Numbered from the stretch's first letter, positions 31,834 to 44,569 are shown. The stretch: 64,000 nucleotides of DNA from Saposhnikovia divaricata (GCA_036435485.1 CM071595.1:4898001-4962000); one strand, 5' to 3'. Numbers and translations: made by a program. The notes: generated by a model from the letters alone, not told the origin.

Positions 31834-32845
31834 ACCAAACATACCCAGTATATCCCACTCAGAGCAGGGTCTGGGGAGGGTAGATTGTACGCAGACCATA
31901 CCCCCACTTTTAGAGCGGGGAGGCTGTTTCCGTGAAGACCCTCGGCTGAGTGCACAACATATATAGAGTGTGGTAAATACAATGGGAATGAAACGGAAAT
32001 GGACAAAGATATACCTGAGGCCCATGGCGTTCTCCACATGGGGCTTACCTACCTGCGGGGATTGATGAGACTCCTAGCTTGATGCGCTCCAACTACACGT
32101 CAAGTCCCGCACAGAGATAGCACCGCGCCAAGCTCCCTGCAGCTGCAAAACCAGAAAACAGAAGACACTAAAAACTAGAAGTGAGAACGCTAAAGCCGAA
32201 CTACTAAAAAATCGATAACCGAGACAATGCTACTCTGAGGCTCTCGACAATAGAGCCACAACCTAAAAGGGAATCCACCACTCTGATACGCCGCCTCCAA
32301 GAACACCTATCCGCAAGCATGGTCTCATTTAAGTCTAAGGCCTTCAAATCCATCCTGATCTGCTCTTCCCACGACCTCCTCGGCCTGCCTCTCCTCCTCG
32401 CCCCAACAACCGCCAGACTCTCGACCCTCCTAACTGGGGCTTCAGCCAACCTCCTTCGAACGTGGCCGAACCATCTCAACCTTCCTTCCCTAACTTTCGC
32501 AGAAAAAGGCGCCACTTCGAGCTCGCTCCTAAACACCGAGTTCGGGATTCTGTCCAACAACGTGCGCCCACAAGACCACCGCAACATCCTCATTTCAGCC
32601 CCTTCCAACTTGCTTACGAGAGCCTTTTTCTCCGCCCAACACTCAGAACCATATAACATCGCAGGACGGATAGCCGCTCTATAGAATTTCCCTTTCAACC
32701 TTAAAGGGACTTTCTTATCGCACATTACCCCTGACGCTGCCCTCCACCTAAGCCACCCAGCCTTGATACGATGCGATACATCGGCTTCAATCTCACCTTC
32801 CTTCTGGATGATCGAACCCAAATACTTGAATTTATCCGTCTGCGG
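31834..32845 (-). pseudogene. RTE-type LINE, 3' portion
   Basis: The minus frame 32845-32204 codes for the C-terminal part of an RTE-clade polymerase. Typical features are KFKYLGSIIQKEGEIE, the connection region around AMLYGSECWAEKK, and the basic tail GRLRWFGHVRRR and ARRRGRPRRSWEEQIRMDL. Downstream lies a 3' UTR ending in the motif CCCTCCCCAGACC, ATATACTGGGTATG, typical of RTE elements and the SINEs that use them. It continues, after removal of the 32846-37530 insertion, into the segment 37531-38273. Confidence 0.85.
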
Positions 32846-33618
32846 TGTAATGCCCCGACTTTCCAATACAGAAAATATACTTTTTATAATAAAATAGACT
32901 TTGATACAGGGGAATTTTAAAAATTTTCAGCATGAAGTATTCGTAAATCGGACTATCCACCTGTCTTTCAGCCCAAATCAAATTCCAATTCACAATCACA
33001 AATAAAACTTAATACAACAACGGTTCCTCACCGAGGATCGATTCCAGGTTATGGTATGAAACAAGAATCTAACTAATAAAATTATTACAACTTTTATCTC
33101 AGCTCTAAAAATAAATCACTATACCATCTAATCTTTAGCTTAATCCAAAACTGTGCTCGTCCGCGTTAGCTCTGAAATCTATTCCGAATAGGATCCTCCT
33201 CGCTTCCATTCACATTTGAAAATATAAGTAGATCATCCTTAAACCTAACTGCAAAGGGTTAGGTAAAACAAAGCAAGAGTGAGCCAAAGAGCGCTCAGCA
33301 AGTATATAATATAGTGAACAATAATTTATGAATATTTCATTGATGAACAAAATCAATGATCAAACTATATCAACGGAATAAATCAATACTCTTCATAAAA
33401 TAAAACTTTCCATTTTCTTTAAACCATAACTCTTTATCAAAACATTTCTTTTCTTTGAACCATTCTATCATCAAAACATACTTTTCATAAAACTTTTAGA
33501 AACATTTAAGTGTATTTTTATTATTCACCTGATTACGGACAATACGGGTGATCAGCCACGTAAAGTCATCATTCCTTTGAAATTGGGTTCCCAATTAGGC
33601 TACACATTGGCCTTTAAT

Positions 33619-33733
33619 GCTGGACTAGGACCACCCTAGCCTCTTACGCTAAATAAAAGTGCTGGACTAGGACCACCCTAGCCTCTTACGCTAAATAAAA
33701 GTGCTGGACTAGGACCACCCTAGCCTCTTACGT
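33619..33733. repeat. 42-bp tandem repeat, about 2.7 copies
   Basis: Units at 33619-33660, 33661-33702 and a partial at 33703-33733, each starting GCTGGACTAGGACCACCCTA. The full units are identical. The repeat lies inside the solo-LTR-like block and has no spacers, so it is not a CRISPR array. Confidence 0.9.
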
Positions 33734-35059
33734 TCTCCAATCTATAAACAAATTTATTAACCATTAAAACATTTCTATTTTCAGTCCTTATACTCACTGA
33801 TAATAGATCAGCCCAGTATAAGGAATTTCAAAAACACCTTTAATTAATTAATTATTCAATTTTCATTTGAAATTATAAAAGACTGAGGGTCAGGGAAATA
33901 ATTGATATAAGGTATTATAAATAGCAAAGCAGTAAGATTGAACTAAGCAGGGTATAGTTGTGCAAAACAGAATCATATATCAACAAGGAACATGATAAAG
34001 TAAATAACTGAGCAATTATTTAGAATCTAGAAATGGAACAACAATTATAAAGAAAGCAGGGAATAAAGAAAGTTCGAAGTCCAGCAGAAGATTTAAGTTA
34101 CTGTACTGGCTATCCACTTATTTCAAGGATTATCAATTTATGAAATTTCGCTGTAAAGTTTGAACAAACAGAATAGATTAGAATAGATTAAAATGAAGAT
34201 TTAAGAAATTCTCAATTATCCAAGGTCTCACTCCTGTCGGCTAAGCACTCATAGACTTTAGCTGCCAGAACCGGCATGACAATAATGAGTTTGAATAATT
34301 AAGAAGATCTCAATTCATTCTCGGTTTTAACCGTCACTGAGCAACACATGCCTCAACAACAGTATAAACCTCGAATTAGTTTACATAAATTTGAAAGAAA
34401 ACATACTTTGAAGAATATTAGCATAGACGAGGAATATTGAAATAAAATGATTTTAAAAGAAATCATCACCTGAACGATAGGTAAGGAGCATAAACAATAT
34501 TAGAATAATTTGAGAATGTATGTGTTCATATTAATAGAAGAAGAATGTCAATGGAAATAAAAACGAAAGGTACCGACACTAGCAAAATAATTTAAAAAGA
34601 ATAACATATAATTAACGGAACAGGTTCACATTATTTAGACTAGGAGAAAAAAATATAGATGCTTGCAAGAAAGAATTTGAAAGAACATATAACACACACA
34701 GGAGAATCTCACTTCACTTGAACAATAAGTGAGGGATAGAATACTTGCCTCAGTACTTGAAGTCTCCATTTCCATCACAAGTATTCTTTACTCGCTCTAC
34801 ATCAGTCTCTATTTCCTTATACGTTGACCTCTACTCGATCTTACATTCATCTTTCTTTTTTTTATTTGTCTGCTTCCACACGAACATACCCGTCCACCCT
34901 GCTACTTATCTTTCTTTTCCAATTTTTTCCTTTTATACTCGTACGGGTTCTTACCCGGCATCTCACTAGTACCTATATACAGGTAAAATACTACTTCAGT
35001 ATGCGTATAATCGAAATCGCCTAACTCGTTCTGCCCAAATGCTTCCTATATGCTTTACT

Positions 35060-35062
<3 letters not shown>

Positions 35063-35114
<52 letters not shown>
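35063..35114. repeat. (TA)n microsatellite
   Basis: About 26 uninterrupted TA dinucleotides within the solo-LTR-like insertion. A shorter TA tract of about 11 units is at 36692-36713. Confidence 0.95.
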
Positions 35115-35117
<3 letters not shown>

Positions 35118-37530
35118 CTACATTCTCAAAATAGTAATGTACAACCACAAATCATATAAACAATTTAACACATATTATTAATTCGCACTTATATCTTTTA
35201 ACACGTATATTATATTAATTCACAAATAATTCTTAACAATCTACTATATCAATTACAAAATAATTCTAATAAAAATTGGACAGTATCTCCTCTAAAATAG
35301 GACTTAACCTGACGGAAATACAGTCGTCAAACCATTCCAAAATCAATTACTAATCCCAACTTACAATTTATAACTTAAGATTATTATATACTACGAATTA
35401 ACCTGCTTAATAATTTAACAAAGCAGCTCCTTAGTTACACAGTTAACACATATGCAAATAGTTAGTGAATACACTGTTCTTCATACACTTACAAATATAA
35501 ACACACGAATATACTCTCCATCAAATTTGACAACCCAACACTAAAATATGTAGCACCTCAGTACACTTACACACATCCTCTTACAGGCACGAGCACACAT
35601 AGACACCACATTCCTAATGCACGATGTAATACCCCTAAGCACACCTGCACATTAATACACACTCAACGCACGCACGCCAGATTCACAAAACAAACTCACC
35701 CATCAATTCGTCCAATCCTTAACCATATATAATTACAGTCATTTCAGCACATAATCGACCAGAAAATACTACACAATAATCAACCAAAGAAAACAATCTT
35801 ATGTCAGGATCGACAACTCTGAACAAGAAAGTTTTGGTAGAAATACTCATAAAAACCAACAATGACATTTCGGATTCCGAATGAACTAAAAATAATCCGT
35901 CCAAAATCATCATAAAAATTGACATTCAATTCGGCTTTAGATGAACAACACAGTCATGGCATACATTCGAACAACCAATCATCATTTTATAAATGCGATT
36001 ATACAAGCTTTCGACTAAACCAAAAATTCAAACGAAATTTGACCTTTAAACATGAATTCGACCTCCATCAATTGAACCAAGTATAACTATATTTTCTTCA
36101 CAACCCAACAGAAAAGATAGTCAATCTCGCATATATCTCGTATACCAACAGTAATAGATTAATCATGACCAGCTACAACACGATTTCAAGAATGAGTTAA
36201 TAAAAACTTTCCGACAAATAATTTCACTTCGAATTTACAAATTACAATTTCAGTTACCCAAAGACAACTATGCAGTGATATTAACACTTAACAAACAAGA
36301 ATTAACAATGTCAATCATAATCCAGGATCACCCATCATCAACAACAACCGTATAACACTTACACTAACAAAATCCCATTTTCTTCCTATCGAACTCTCCC
36401 TCTGCCACAACACCCACGAACAAGGCCCACACCCCTTGTACTCCCTTATCCCTCCATAATACTCACAAACAGAACTCCACTAGCTGCATATCAAAAACAC
36501 AATGCCCCATTTTTTTCAGCCGCCCCTCTTTAATTTTTTTCGATAGCTTCACATACACCACCACCAAAACCCGTACTCATCCCTACTTCCTGGCTTCAAC
36601 ATCACCACCCATTGACAATACACACCCACACCACCAATTAAGACACAGAGACACTCGATTGTACAAACAAGCCAAAAAATCACCCCTCCCCTATATATAT
36701 ATATATATATATAATTACGGCTGCAACACAAACCCATACCCATTCGCGGGGTTGCAATGAAACATAGAGAAAAGGAAGAAAGATGGGAGGGAGAAACGAG
36801 AGACTGAGAGAAATTGAGTGGGAGAGATTGGTGGTCCAATTGAGGTTTTGAGGGAAAGATATAGAAGGTTCGAGAGAGAGAGAGCTCTCGAGCACCACAA
36901 AGAAGAAAACAGAGCCCCCCCCCAAACCCATTTGGAAAAAAACAATAACTGGTGATAATAAAGGCATCTTAGTAACTTTATACTGTTGAAAACAAAAATC
37001 TAAAATCCATTAAATGACTTTAAAAAAAATCAAATTAAATGGAAAATTTGTGAAAAAATTTAACTTTTCATTTTCATAAAGAAGAGTACACAATTATGAA
37101 CACCAATATATTTTTAAAATATTTTTAGGACCAAAAATGAATTAATTATGAATTTTACAAATTTTGATTATTTAAAAACAATTTAAATCATAAAATCATT
37201 TTAAAATACTTAAACACCCAAAATAATTCTCCCCAGTATTTTAAAAACTAAATAAATATACTAATATGATATTGCAAAAGATTTCAAGATTTTTACATAC
37301 TCCGATGATTTTATAAAAAAATTCAAAGATTAATAATGCATGATTTAAATAAATTTTAATCATAAAATTCAAATAAAATTTACACGGACTAGCACGTCAC
37401 ACATACATCACCATATAAACATGTAATCATGATGTCATATATATTTTATTTTAAAAAAAATTTATCTCACATAATCCACATTTAATATTAAATAATTATT
37501 TATAAATACGAAATTTTCTAGGTCGTTATA

Positions 37531-38273
37531 TGCGGGACGCTCTGGTCTTCAATCCTAACCTCCACCCCTTCTTCGTTGGACTCACCACTGAAGTTACACC
37601 AAAGATACTCGGATTTAGAACGGCTCAAACGTAACCCTTGGGACTCCAATGTAGATCTCCAAAGCTCCAATTTGTCGTTCACCTCCCTCCTCGATTCCGC
37701 CACTAGCACGATATCATCCGCGAAGAGCATGCACCAAGGGACAGCATCTTGAATCCCCCGCGACATGACATCAAGGATAAGGGCGAATAGAAAAGGGCTC
37801 AGGGCCGACCCCTGATGAAGTCCCATCTCAACAGGGAAGAAACGGGAGTCCCCCACTGGGGTCCGAACGCAAGAACTAGCTTGAGAGTACATGTCTTGAA
37901 TCACCCTAACGAACGCCGACGACACTCCCCTCTCCTCAAGGCTCTTCCAAATAGCTTCACGGGAGATGCTATCATATGCCTTCTCCAGATCAATGAACAC
38001 CATATGGAGGTCTTTGCGACGTTCCCTGAACTTCTCCATAAGGTGTCTAACGAGATGAATGGCCTCGATCGTTGATCTCCCAGGCATAAATCCAAATTGA
38101 TTCTCTGAGATTTCAACTACTCTTCTAATCCGACTATCAACCACTCTCTCCCAAAGTTTCATAGTATGACTGAGTAATTTAATACCCCGGTAATTACTAC
38201 AACTTTGGGCATCGCCTTTATTCTTGAAAAAAGGGACTACAACACTACGCCTCCATTCATCTGGCATCTGTGT
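37531..38273 (-). pseudogene. RTE-type LINE, reverse-transcriptase portion (5'-truncated)
   Basis: The minus frame holds the core of an RTE-clade reverse transcriptase: MPDEWRRSVVVPFFKNKGD, SNYRGIKLL, QFGFMPGRST, DLEKAYDS, LHQGSALSPFLF and the catalytic FADD. The frame is open to the insertion point and resumes in frame at 32845. The LINE was therefore still open here when the LTR element landed. The endonuclease and the start of the polymerase are missing, the usual 5' truncation of LINE copies, with the break at about 38273. It is not functional. Confidence 0.88.
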
Positions 38274-39303
38274 AGCTCAATTCCTAATCTTCAACAACGT
38301 TTTTAAGTGTGGAGAGTGGATTTAAGATTGAAGCTGTAAAGCTTTATGGCATTAAAGAAGCACCACTTGAGTCATTGTTGATCTCTTGTCACCAAATTTT
38401 AGTGGCTAATGTTACTACTGTCCATTGATAATTATTGTTATCATACATTGAAGACCTTGCTTGAACCTGACAATCTTCTTTCGATGGACAGGATTTGCTT
38501 TCACCTGCCAGCATTAGAATGATTTTCAGTTCAGAGGACTCATTCAGAAGGCGAAAATGGTATTTTTGTTGCACTATGATGCTGCCTCTTGTCGTGAATT
38601 GTGATGTGTTTTTGTGTCTACATTTTTATTTAATTTTGTTGTTTCTGAATTTTGATACAGTATTGCAATGTACATTTTTTATCGACTTAATTACTGAGTT
38701 GATTTGCTTTAGTTGTTATTGTCAAATGAAGATCCTGGCAAGTCTAGATTATATTACAAATTTCAGTCTATCTACCAAGACTGGCACAAATCCAATCACA
38801 CGGCAAGGTGCGCTAGAGTATTGCTAATTTACATCACGATGAAATTTAATCTACTCTATATTAGTTACTAGCTTGCTACATGTCCAACAATTACTTAGTT
38901 ACTCTATATTTAGATTTTATCCGGAGAATCCAAGTAGATTTGGATTCTCCAGATAAAATCTAAATAGACGGTCGAGATACATATTGTGCAATATTATATT
39001 CAAGATCAAGATTCTTGCTAATGTACATATGTATGTGTATGTCTCAAGTGTTTAAGAAGCATGTTTAGCTAGATAATGAGCGATATATATTTTACTTGTT
39101 GCTTTTGCCATTTTCCCCGGCTTTTAGTATTTCTGCTGTCATTCTTAGTTTACCAACTTCTATTACCTTTGTTCAGGCTATTTAGGGATCACTTAAAATT
39201 TTAATGACTGCTAAGATCCTAAATGTTTGTACGCAGAATGTTTGCTGGTTACTTACATTTATGTCTAATTGACTGTCATCGTAGACTTGAATTTGGTTGG
39301 AGG
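38274..39303. other. Spacer between RTE and copia elements
   Basis: No gene is called. A short open stretch (about 38327-38429) reads like the end of a coding exon (residues such as AVKLYGIKEAPLESLL, then a stop) and may be a gene remnant. A near-perfect 58-nt hairpin is at 38908-38965. The last five bases, GGAGG, are the copia target duplication. Confidence 0.35.
38908..38965. repeat. 26-bp-arm hairpin
   Basis: Arms 38908-38933 and 38940-38965 are reverse complements with one mismatch, around the 6-nt loop GTAGAT. The arm contains TTATCCGGAGAATCC. No flanking duplication was identified. Confidence 0.8.
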
Positions 39304-39664
39304 TAATGAAGTGTTGATACTCAAGAGAACAAGAGAGGCAGTCAAGTAGTTTTCACCATGCATTTTGTTATGAAATAAAAACAGGATTAGTGTCTTGTCC
39401 TGTAGTTAGTGTTCCATGTTGCTGGGGCATACTAGTGCCATGTAACCAAGTAATGTTCTGAGTAATGAGTCTAGTCATAGCTAAGGGTAATGTAGTCTTT
39501 AATCTGTTGGTTGTTAGAGTAGTGGCAGGGCTGAGCATAAAAGACAATGTAATATGTCTTTAGTCCTTAATGTGAACATTGCAGGTTACCTGTTTTTTGT
39601 TGTTATCACATTCTCTCATTATCATCTTCTACATAGCTTTCTTATGCAATCTTGAATGTCTTTA
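39304..39664 (+). repeat. Copia 5' LTR
   Basis: 361 bp, beginning TAATGAAGTGTTGATAC and ending AATGTCTTTA. It includes CATAAAAGACAA, a possible TATA region. The primer-binding site follows directly with no spacer. Confidence 0.95.
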
Positions 39665-39676
39665 TGGTATCAGAGC
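39665..39676 (+). promoter_or_regulatory. Primer-binding site (initiator tRNA-Met)
   Basis: TGGTATCAGAGC directly follows the 5' LTR. It is the complement of the 3' end of plant initiator methionine tRNA, the usual primer of copia elements. Confidence 0.92.
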
Positions 39677-39809
39677 TGCGTTTGAAAGACTAGATTAGAA
39701 GAGAGTTGATAAACAGTGAGACGTTTGAAAGGCTAGTGTGTGGTGGTCGAGTTGTCATTTTCACAATCTGAAAAAGGAGATTATTTACACCTTAGTTTCA
39801 GATTGACTC

Positions 39810-42800
39810 ATGGCTACCAATAAAATATCATACACAGATCTCCAGAATCCCTTGTTTTTACATCCTTCAGATGGACCGACTTCGGTGAGTGTGTCAAGGC
39901 TGCAAGGACCAGGGGATTATAGAGCATGGAAAAGGATGTTTGAAATACAATTGTCAGCTAAAAGGAAGCTAGGCTTTGTGGATGGGTCAGTCACAAGGAA
40001 TGCCACAGATGCTGTGGAGGCCAGCCAATGGGATACATGCAATAACATGGTAATTTCTTGGATCCATAACAATATTTCTGATAGCATTAAAGCGTCTGTG
40101 CTTTTCATAAACACGGCATATGACATTTGGAAACAATTAGAAAAGAGGTTTTCTTTGACTAACGGGTCTAGAAAGTATAAATTAAATAAAGATCTGTTTA
40201 GTCTAAGGCAAGGTGGTATGAAAATCAATGATTACTATACAAGTTTGAGTAGTCTGTGGGAGGAGATAGACTCCATGAATGTGTTACCAGCCATCACGAC
40301 TGTCACCCCTGAGATTACAAAGTTGTTGAAAGCCATTGAGGTTATGAAGGAGGAGTCGAAACTCTTTCAATTCCTAAATGGTTTGGATGAGATGTATGGG
40401 GCTCAAAGAAGCCAGCTACTCATGTCATGTCCATTGCCATCTGTGGAAGAGGCTTGTGCTGCTTTGCAGCAAGAAGAATCACAAAAGGAGGTGTTGGCAC
40501 GACCAGGACTGGGTGATAATGAAACGATGGTGATGTACAGTAAGGGCGTGATTGGAGGAAACCTAATGTGCACTGCCTGTGGCAAAAGAGGTCACACAAA
40601 TGATAGATGCTGGGGAATAACAGGACTTCCAAAGTGGCATTATAAGTACAAACCACAACAGAGAAACAATGCAGGTGGCTCGAGTGGAAATTCTGGTGGA
40701 AAATGGATGGGTAACAAAGGAAGCAACACTAAGATGGCAAATAATGTGCAAGGAAATGTTAACGAGTCACAACCCATAATGATGACTGCACAACAGTTGG
40801 ATCAAATTTTGAAATTAATACCAAAGGCAGGGGGAGTGAAGCAAGGAGGAGCTGATACGGATGAAGAGTTAGACTATGGGTTCTCAGGGATGGTGAATGT
40901 CAACAAAAGCAAAGATGGAGCAGTGGAGTCGACCAGTTGGATTATTGATTCTGGCGCCTCAGACCACATGACATCTTCACTAAAAAACCTGGTAAACGTC
41001 AAACCAGCACCCTTGACCTTCACCATTACCTTGCCAACTGGTGCAACTGCTGTAATAACACACGTTGGAGATGCTGTTTTATCCAATGGCATGAAGCTAT
41101 ACAATGTGTTGCATGTACCTCAGTTTAACCACAATCTCCTGTCCATTCGAAGGTTGGCACAAGACAGTAAATGCGATGTAATGTTCAGACCCAACAATTG
41201 CACAATTATTGACTCGGAAAGTAAGAATGCAATAGGTATGGGAGAGCTGAAACAAGGGTTGTATTACCTTACTAACAAGAGAATGGAGGAGTGTGGTTCA
41301 GCCATGAATGGTAAGAAGTCAGTAGAACAGAACGTGGGGACTCAAGGAGAAAATGCAAATCAATACACATTGTGGCATCAAAGATTGGGTCACGCATCTC
41401 TGTCAAAGTTGCAACATGTAGAGGTGGTCAAACCGTCATTCATCAACAAAAACAGCAGGTATGTATTACTTGTCCTCTCTCCAAGATGACCAGATTGCCT
41501 TTTCCGAATAGTGAGTCACATGCCAAGAATAATTTTGATTTGCTTCACACGGACATTTGGGGGCCATACAAAGTGGCTACAAGAGGGAAGTTTCGTTATT
41601 TTTTGACCATTGTGGACGACTGTAGCAGAGTAACGTGGGTGTATCTGTTGGAAAGAAAATCAGAATACTTGCCTAGTATGATGAGATTTGAGAAATATGT
41701 TAGCACTCAATATAAAGGAAAGATGAAGGTGATAAGATCGGACAATGCACTGGAGTTTGCAGACAAGGAATGTAATGAATATTTTGCAGAGAAAGGAGTC
41801 GTGCACCAAACATCCTACCCATACACTCCTCAACAAAACGCAAGGGCAGAACGTAAGCACAGGCATGTCCTCGAAGTGGCAAGGGCACTGCGTTTTCAAT
41901 CAGGTCTGCCTTTGTCGTTCTGGGGAGACTGCGCGCTAACAGCGGTCTACATTATTAATCGACTGCCAAGTGCAGTGTTGAAGTTCAAGGTGCCGTATGA
42001 AGAATTGGTGGGGGAGAAAGTGGACTACAATGCAATGAAGGTGTTTGGGTGTCTGGCAATAGCTTACAATTCTGTGCATGGGACGGATAAGTTCGCACCA
42101 AGAGGCATTAAATGTGCGTTCATTGGATACCCAGTGACCACAAAAGGGTATAGGTTGCTCAACTTGACAAATATGCAGCCTCTAGTCTCAAGGCATGTAG
42201 TGTTCCATGAAAACATCTTTCCACTCAACAAAACCACGATGAAGACATATATGATACCGACTCAACCTGTTGCAAGTCCACCTGAGGTTTGTGCATACGA
42301 AGACGAGCTGGAAACAGAAGGAATTGATCACACAAAACCACGAGAGGATAATGTAGAAGAAAGTGGGACAGATGGGGAAGAATATGAAGAAGGAGACAAC
42401 ACTAATGATACAATTGATGTTGACTCGTCTGAAACAAGTGTGGAGACTGGAAGACCAGGGACGAGACGGTCGAACAGAGTGAGCCAACCACCTGCTTGGC
42501 TTAGTGATTTTGTCACACCTAAGTCGAACAATGTTGAAAGCATAGTTACAGTAACCTCGCAACTTGTAAGTTCAAAGTTTGATTGCTTCCTGGCAGCTAT
42601 AGTACCACAAGTCGATCCCACACATTTTAATCAGGCAGTTCAGACTAAACACTGGGTGGACGCAATGAACTCTGAATTGGAGGCATTGGAGAGAAATAAC
42701 ACATGGGAAGTAACCTCATTGCCCCCGAACAGAAAGGCAATTGGATGCAGATGGATCTACAAAACAAAGTTCAAGGCTGATGGGTCAATTGAGAAGTACA

Positions 42801-44206
42801 AGGCACGCTTGGTGATATTGGGATACAAACAAATGTATGGGATTGACTACGTCGAAACGTTCGCACCAGTAGCCAAGATGACTACAGTGCGAGCTTTACT
42901 TGCAGTGGCGGCTATGAAAGACTGGCATGTGCATCAACTAGATGTCTCTAATGCGTTCTTGAATGGCGACCTCGATGAAGTTGTTTATATGAAGTTGCCC
43001 CTGGGATATAAAGGAAATGGGAGTAGAGTGATTCTGAATGAGCAACAAGCTCGAGATGATGGTGTTGAGTATTTGGTGTGCAGACTCAGGAAGGCCATAT
43101 ATGGTTTGCGACAAGCGTCGAGACAGTGGCACCATAAACTTTCTGTGACACTCATTGCGGATGGTTTTAAACATTCGAAGGCTGATTATAGCTTGTATTC
43201 AAAGGTTACAAATGAAACGATCACACTAGTCCTGGTTTATGTCGATGACATCTTGATTTCTAGGAACAGTGAGGAAGCTATAGCTGAGCTAAAAGGAGTT
43301 CTATCCAGTCATTTTCGTATGAGGGACCTTGGTGCAGTGAACTATTTCTTGGGGCTGGAAATAGATCGTAGTGAAGCAGGATTTTTTATATCACAGAAAA
43401 AGTATGTAACTGACCTTCTCAAGGAATTTGGCATGTCAAAGGCTACTCCACTCAAGTTACCGATGGACACACACATTTCTATCACCCCAGACAAAGGAGT
43501 GCTTCTTTCAAACCCTCAACCATATCAACGTCTACTTGGTAAGCTCATTTACCTCACCATCACTAGACCGGATCTCTCCTTTCCTGTTCACACTCTGGCT
43601 CAGTATATGTAAAGACCCACGAGTGTTCATATGCAAGCAGCGAAACGGATACTACGATATCTCATTGGCAATCCAGCTCAAGGAATTCTTTTGGCTAGCT
43701 CTTCTACTGCCCAGCTCACTGCTTATTGTGACAGTGACTGGGGCAGCTGTCCTATGACAAGAAAGTCGACATCAGGTTATTGTGTGCTGCTGGGATCATC
43801 TCCTATCTCTTGGAAAACGAAGAAGCAAACTGTTGTGGCGAGGTCCACAGCGGAGGCGGAATATAGGGCTATGGCCCTCACTTGTTGTGAAGTAACTTGG
43901 CTATCTGCTCTACTGAAAGACCTGGGTTTGCATGATCTACCACCTGCAATCATCAAAAGTGATAATCAAGCTGCCCTTTCCATTGCAGCAAACCCTGTGC
44001 TACACGAACGCACCAAACATATCGAAATCGATTGTCATTTTATTCGGGACAAAATTGTTGAGGGAGCTGTGAGTACTGAACATGTGCCTTCCCATTCTCA
44101 AGTTGCAGACATTCTCACAAAGCAGTTACCTGTCAAGCAACACAAGTATCTTTTGAGCAAGTTTGGCGTCTCAGCTATCACCTCCACACCACTTGAGGGG
44201 GAGTAA
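39810..44206 (+). pseudogene. Copia gag-pol polyprotein, two lesions
   Basis: The first frame (ATG 39810, stop at 41489) holds gag (UBN2-like, about residues 60-230), a CCHC zinc knuckle (CTACGKRGHTNDRC, about 254), the protease active site DSGASDHM (about 380) and the start of the GAG-pre-integrase region (LWHQRLGHAS). Coding then moves to the -1 frame near 41450-41460, which carries the integrase (CPLSKMTRLPF, HTDIWGP, D-D-E core), the reverse transcriptase (RWIYKTKFKADGS, catalytic YVDD near 43238) and the RNase H (DSDWG, ARSTAEAEYRAM, SDNQAA, KHIEIDCHFIRD). A TAA codon at 43610-43612 stands where the family has Gln. The frame otherwise continues to 44206. Protein-independent copying by related elements remains possible. 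Confidence 0.92.
44191..44203 (+). promoter_or_regulatory. Polypurine tract
   Basis: A purine-rich run ending GAGGGGGAG lies directly against the 3' LTR and would prime plus-strand DNA synthesis. It overlaps the end of the coding frame. Confidence 0.85.
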
Positions 44207-44564
44207 TGAAGTGTTGATACTCAAGAGAACAAGAGAGGCAGTCAAGTAGTTTTCACCATGCATTTTGTTATGAAATAAAAACAGGATTAATGTCTTGTCC
44301 TGTAGTTAGTGTTCCATGTTGCTGGGGCATACTAGTGCCATGTAACCAAGTAATGTTCTGAGTAATGAGTCCAGTCATAGCTAAGGGTAATGTAGTCTTT
44401 AATCTGTTGGTTTTTAGAATAGTGGCAGGGCTGAGCATAAAAGACAATGTAATATGTCTTTAGTCCTTAATGTGAACATTGCAGGTTACCTGTTTTTTGT
44501 TGTTATCACATTCTCTCATTATCATCTTCTACATAGCTTTCTTATGCAATCTTGAATGTCTTTA
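44204..44564 (+). repeat. Copia 3' LTR
   Basis: 361 bp, the same length as the 5' LTR with four substitutions. It is followed by the duplication GGAGG. Confidence 0.95.
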
Positions 44565-44569
44565 GGAGG

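Larger units (their letters stand above)
32846..37530 (-). mobile_element. Large solo-LTR-like insertion (4.7 kb)
   Basis: This block splits the RTE LINE and is flanked by a 5-bp duplication TGCGG (32841-32845 and 37531-37535), as retroviral-type integrases make. Its ends are TGTAATGCCCCGAC on the left and GGTCGTTATA on the right. Read on the minus strand it runs TATAACGACC to GGGGCATTACA, like the long LTRs of plant Ty3/gypsy elements. No second LTR copy, primer-binding site or coding region is present. A solo LTR from a long-LTR family is therefore the best reading. Inside are 42-bp tandem repeats, TA microsatellites and GA-rich tracts. Confidence 0.65.
39304..44564 (+). mobile_element. Ty1/copia LTR retrotransposon, recent insertion
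   Basis: A 5261-bp element with 361-bp LTRs (39304-39664 and 44204-44564) flanked by the 5-bp duplication GGAGG (39299-39303 and 44565-44569). The two LTRs differ at four positions (about 98.9% identity), so insertion is recent. Domain order is gag, protease, integrase, reverse transcriptase, RNase H, which defines Ty1/copia. The LTR ends are TAATG and CTTTA, so TA-TA rather than the usual TG-CA. Two lesions break the polyprotein. Confidence 0.95.

Noticed and set aside
31596..32039. 147-codon minus frame near the RTE 3' end
   Set aside because: It runs through the RTE 3' UTR and adjacent AT-rich DNA and has no motif of its own.
33619..33733. Regular 42-bp repeats considered as a CRISPR array
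   Set aside because: The units are directly adjacent without spacers and the genome is a plant nucleus; it is a simple tandem repeat.
36549..36967. Three overlapping minus frames in the solo-LTR-like block
   Set aside because: They lie in low-complexity GA/TA-rich DNA, overlap one another in different frames, and have no domain.
41660..42621. Minus-strand frames within the copia element
   Set aside because: Antisense shadows of the integrase and linker coding region.
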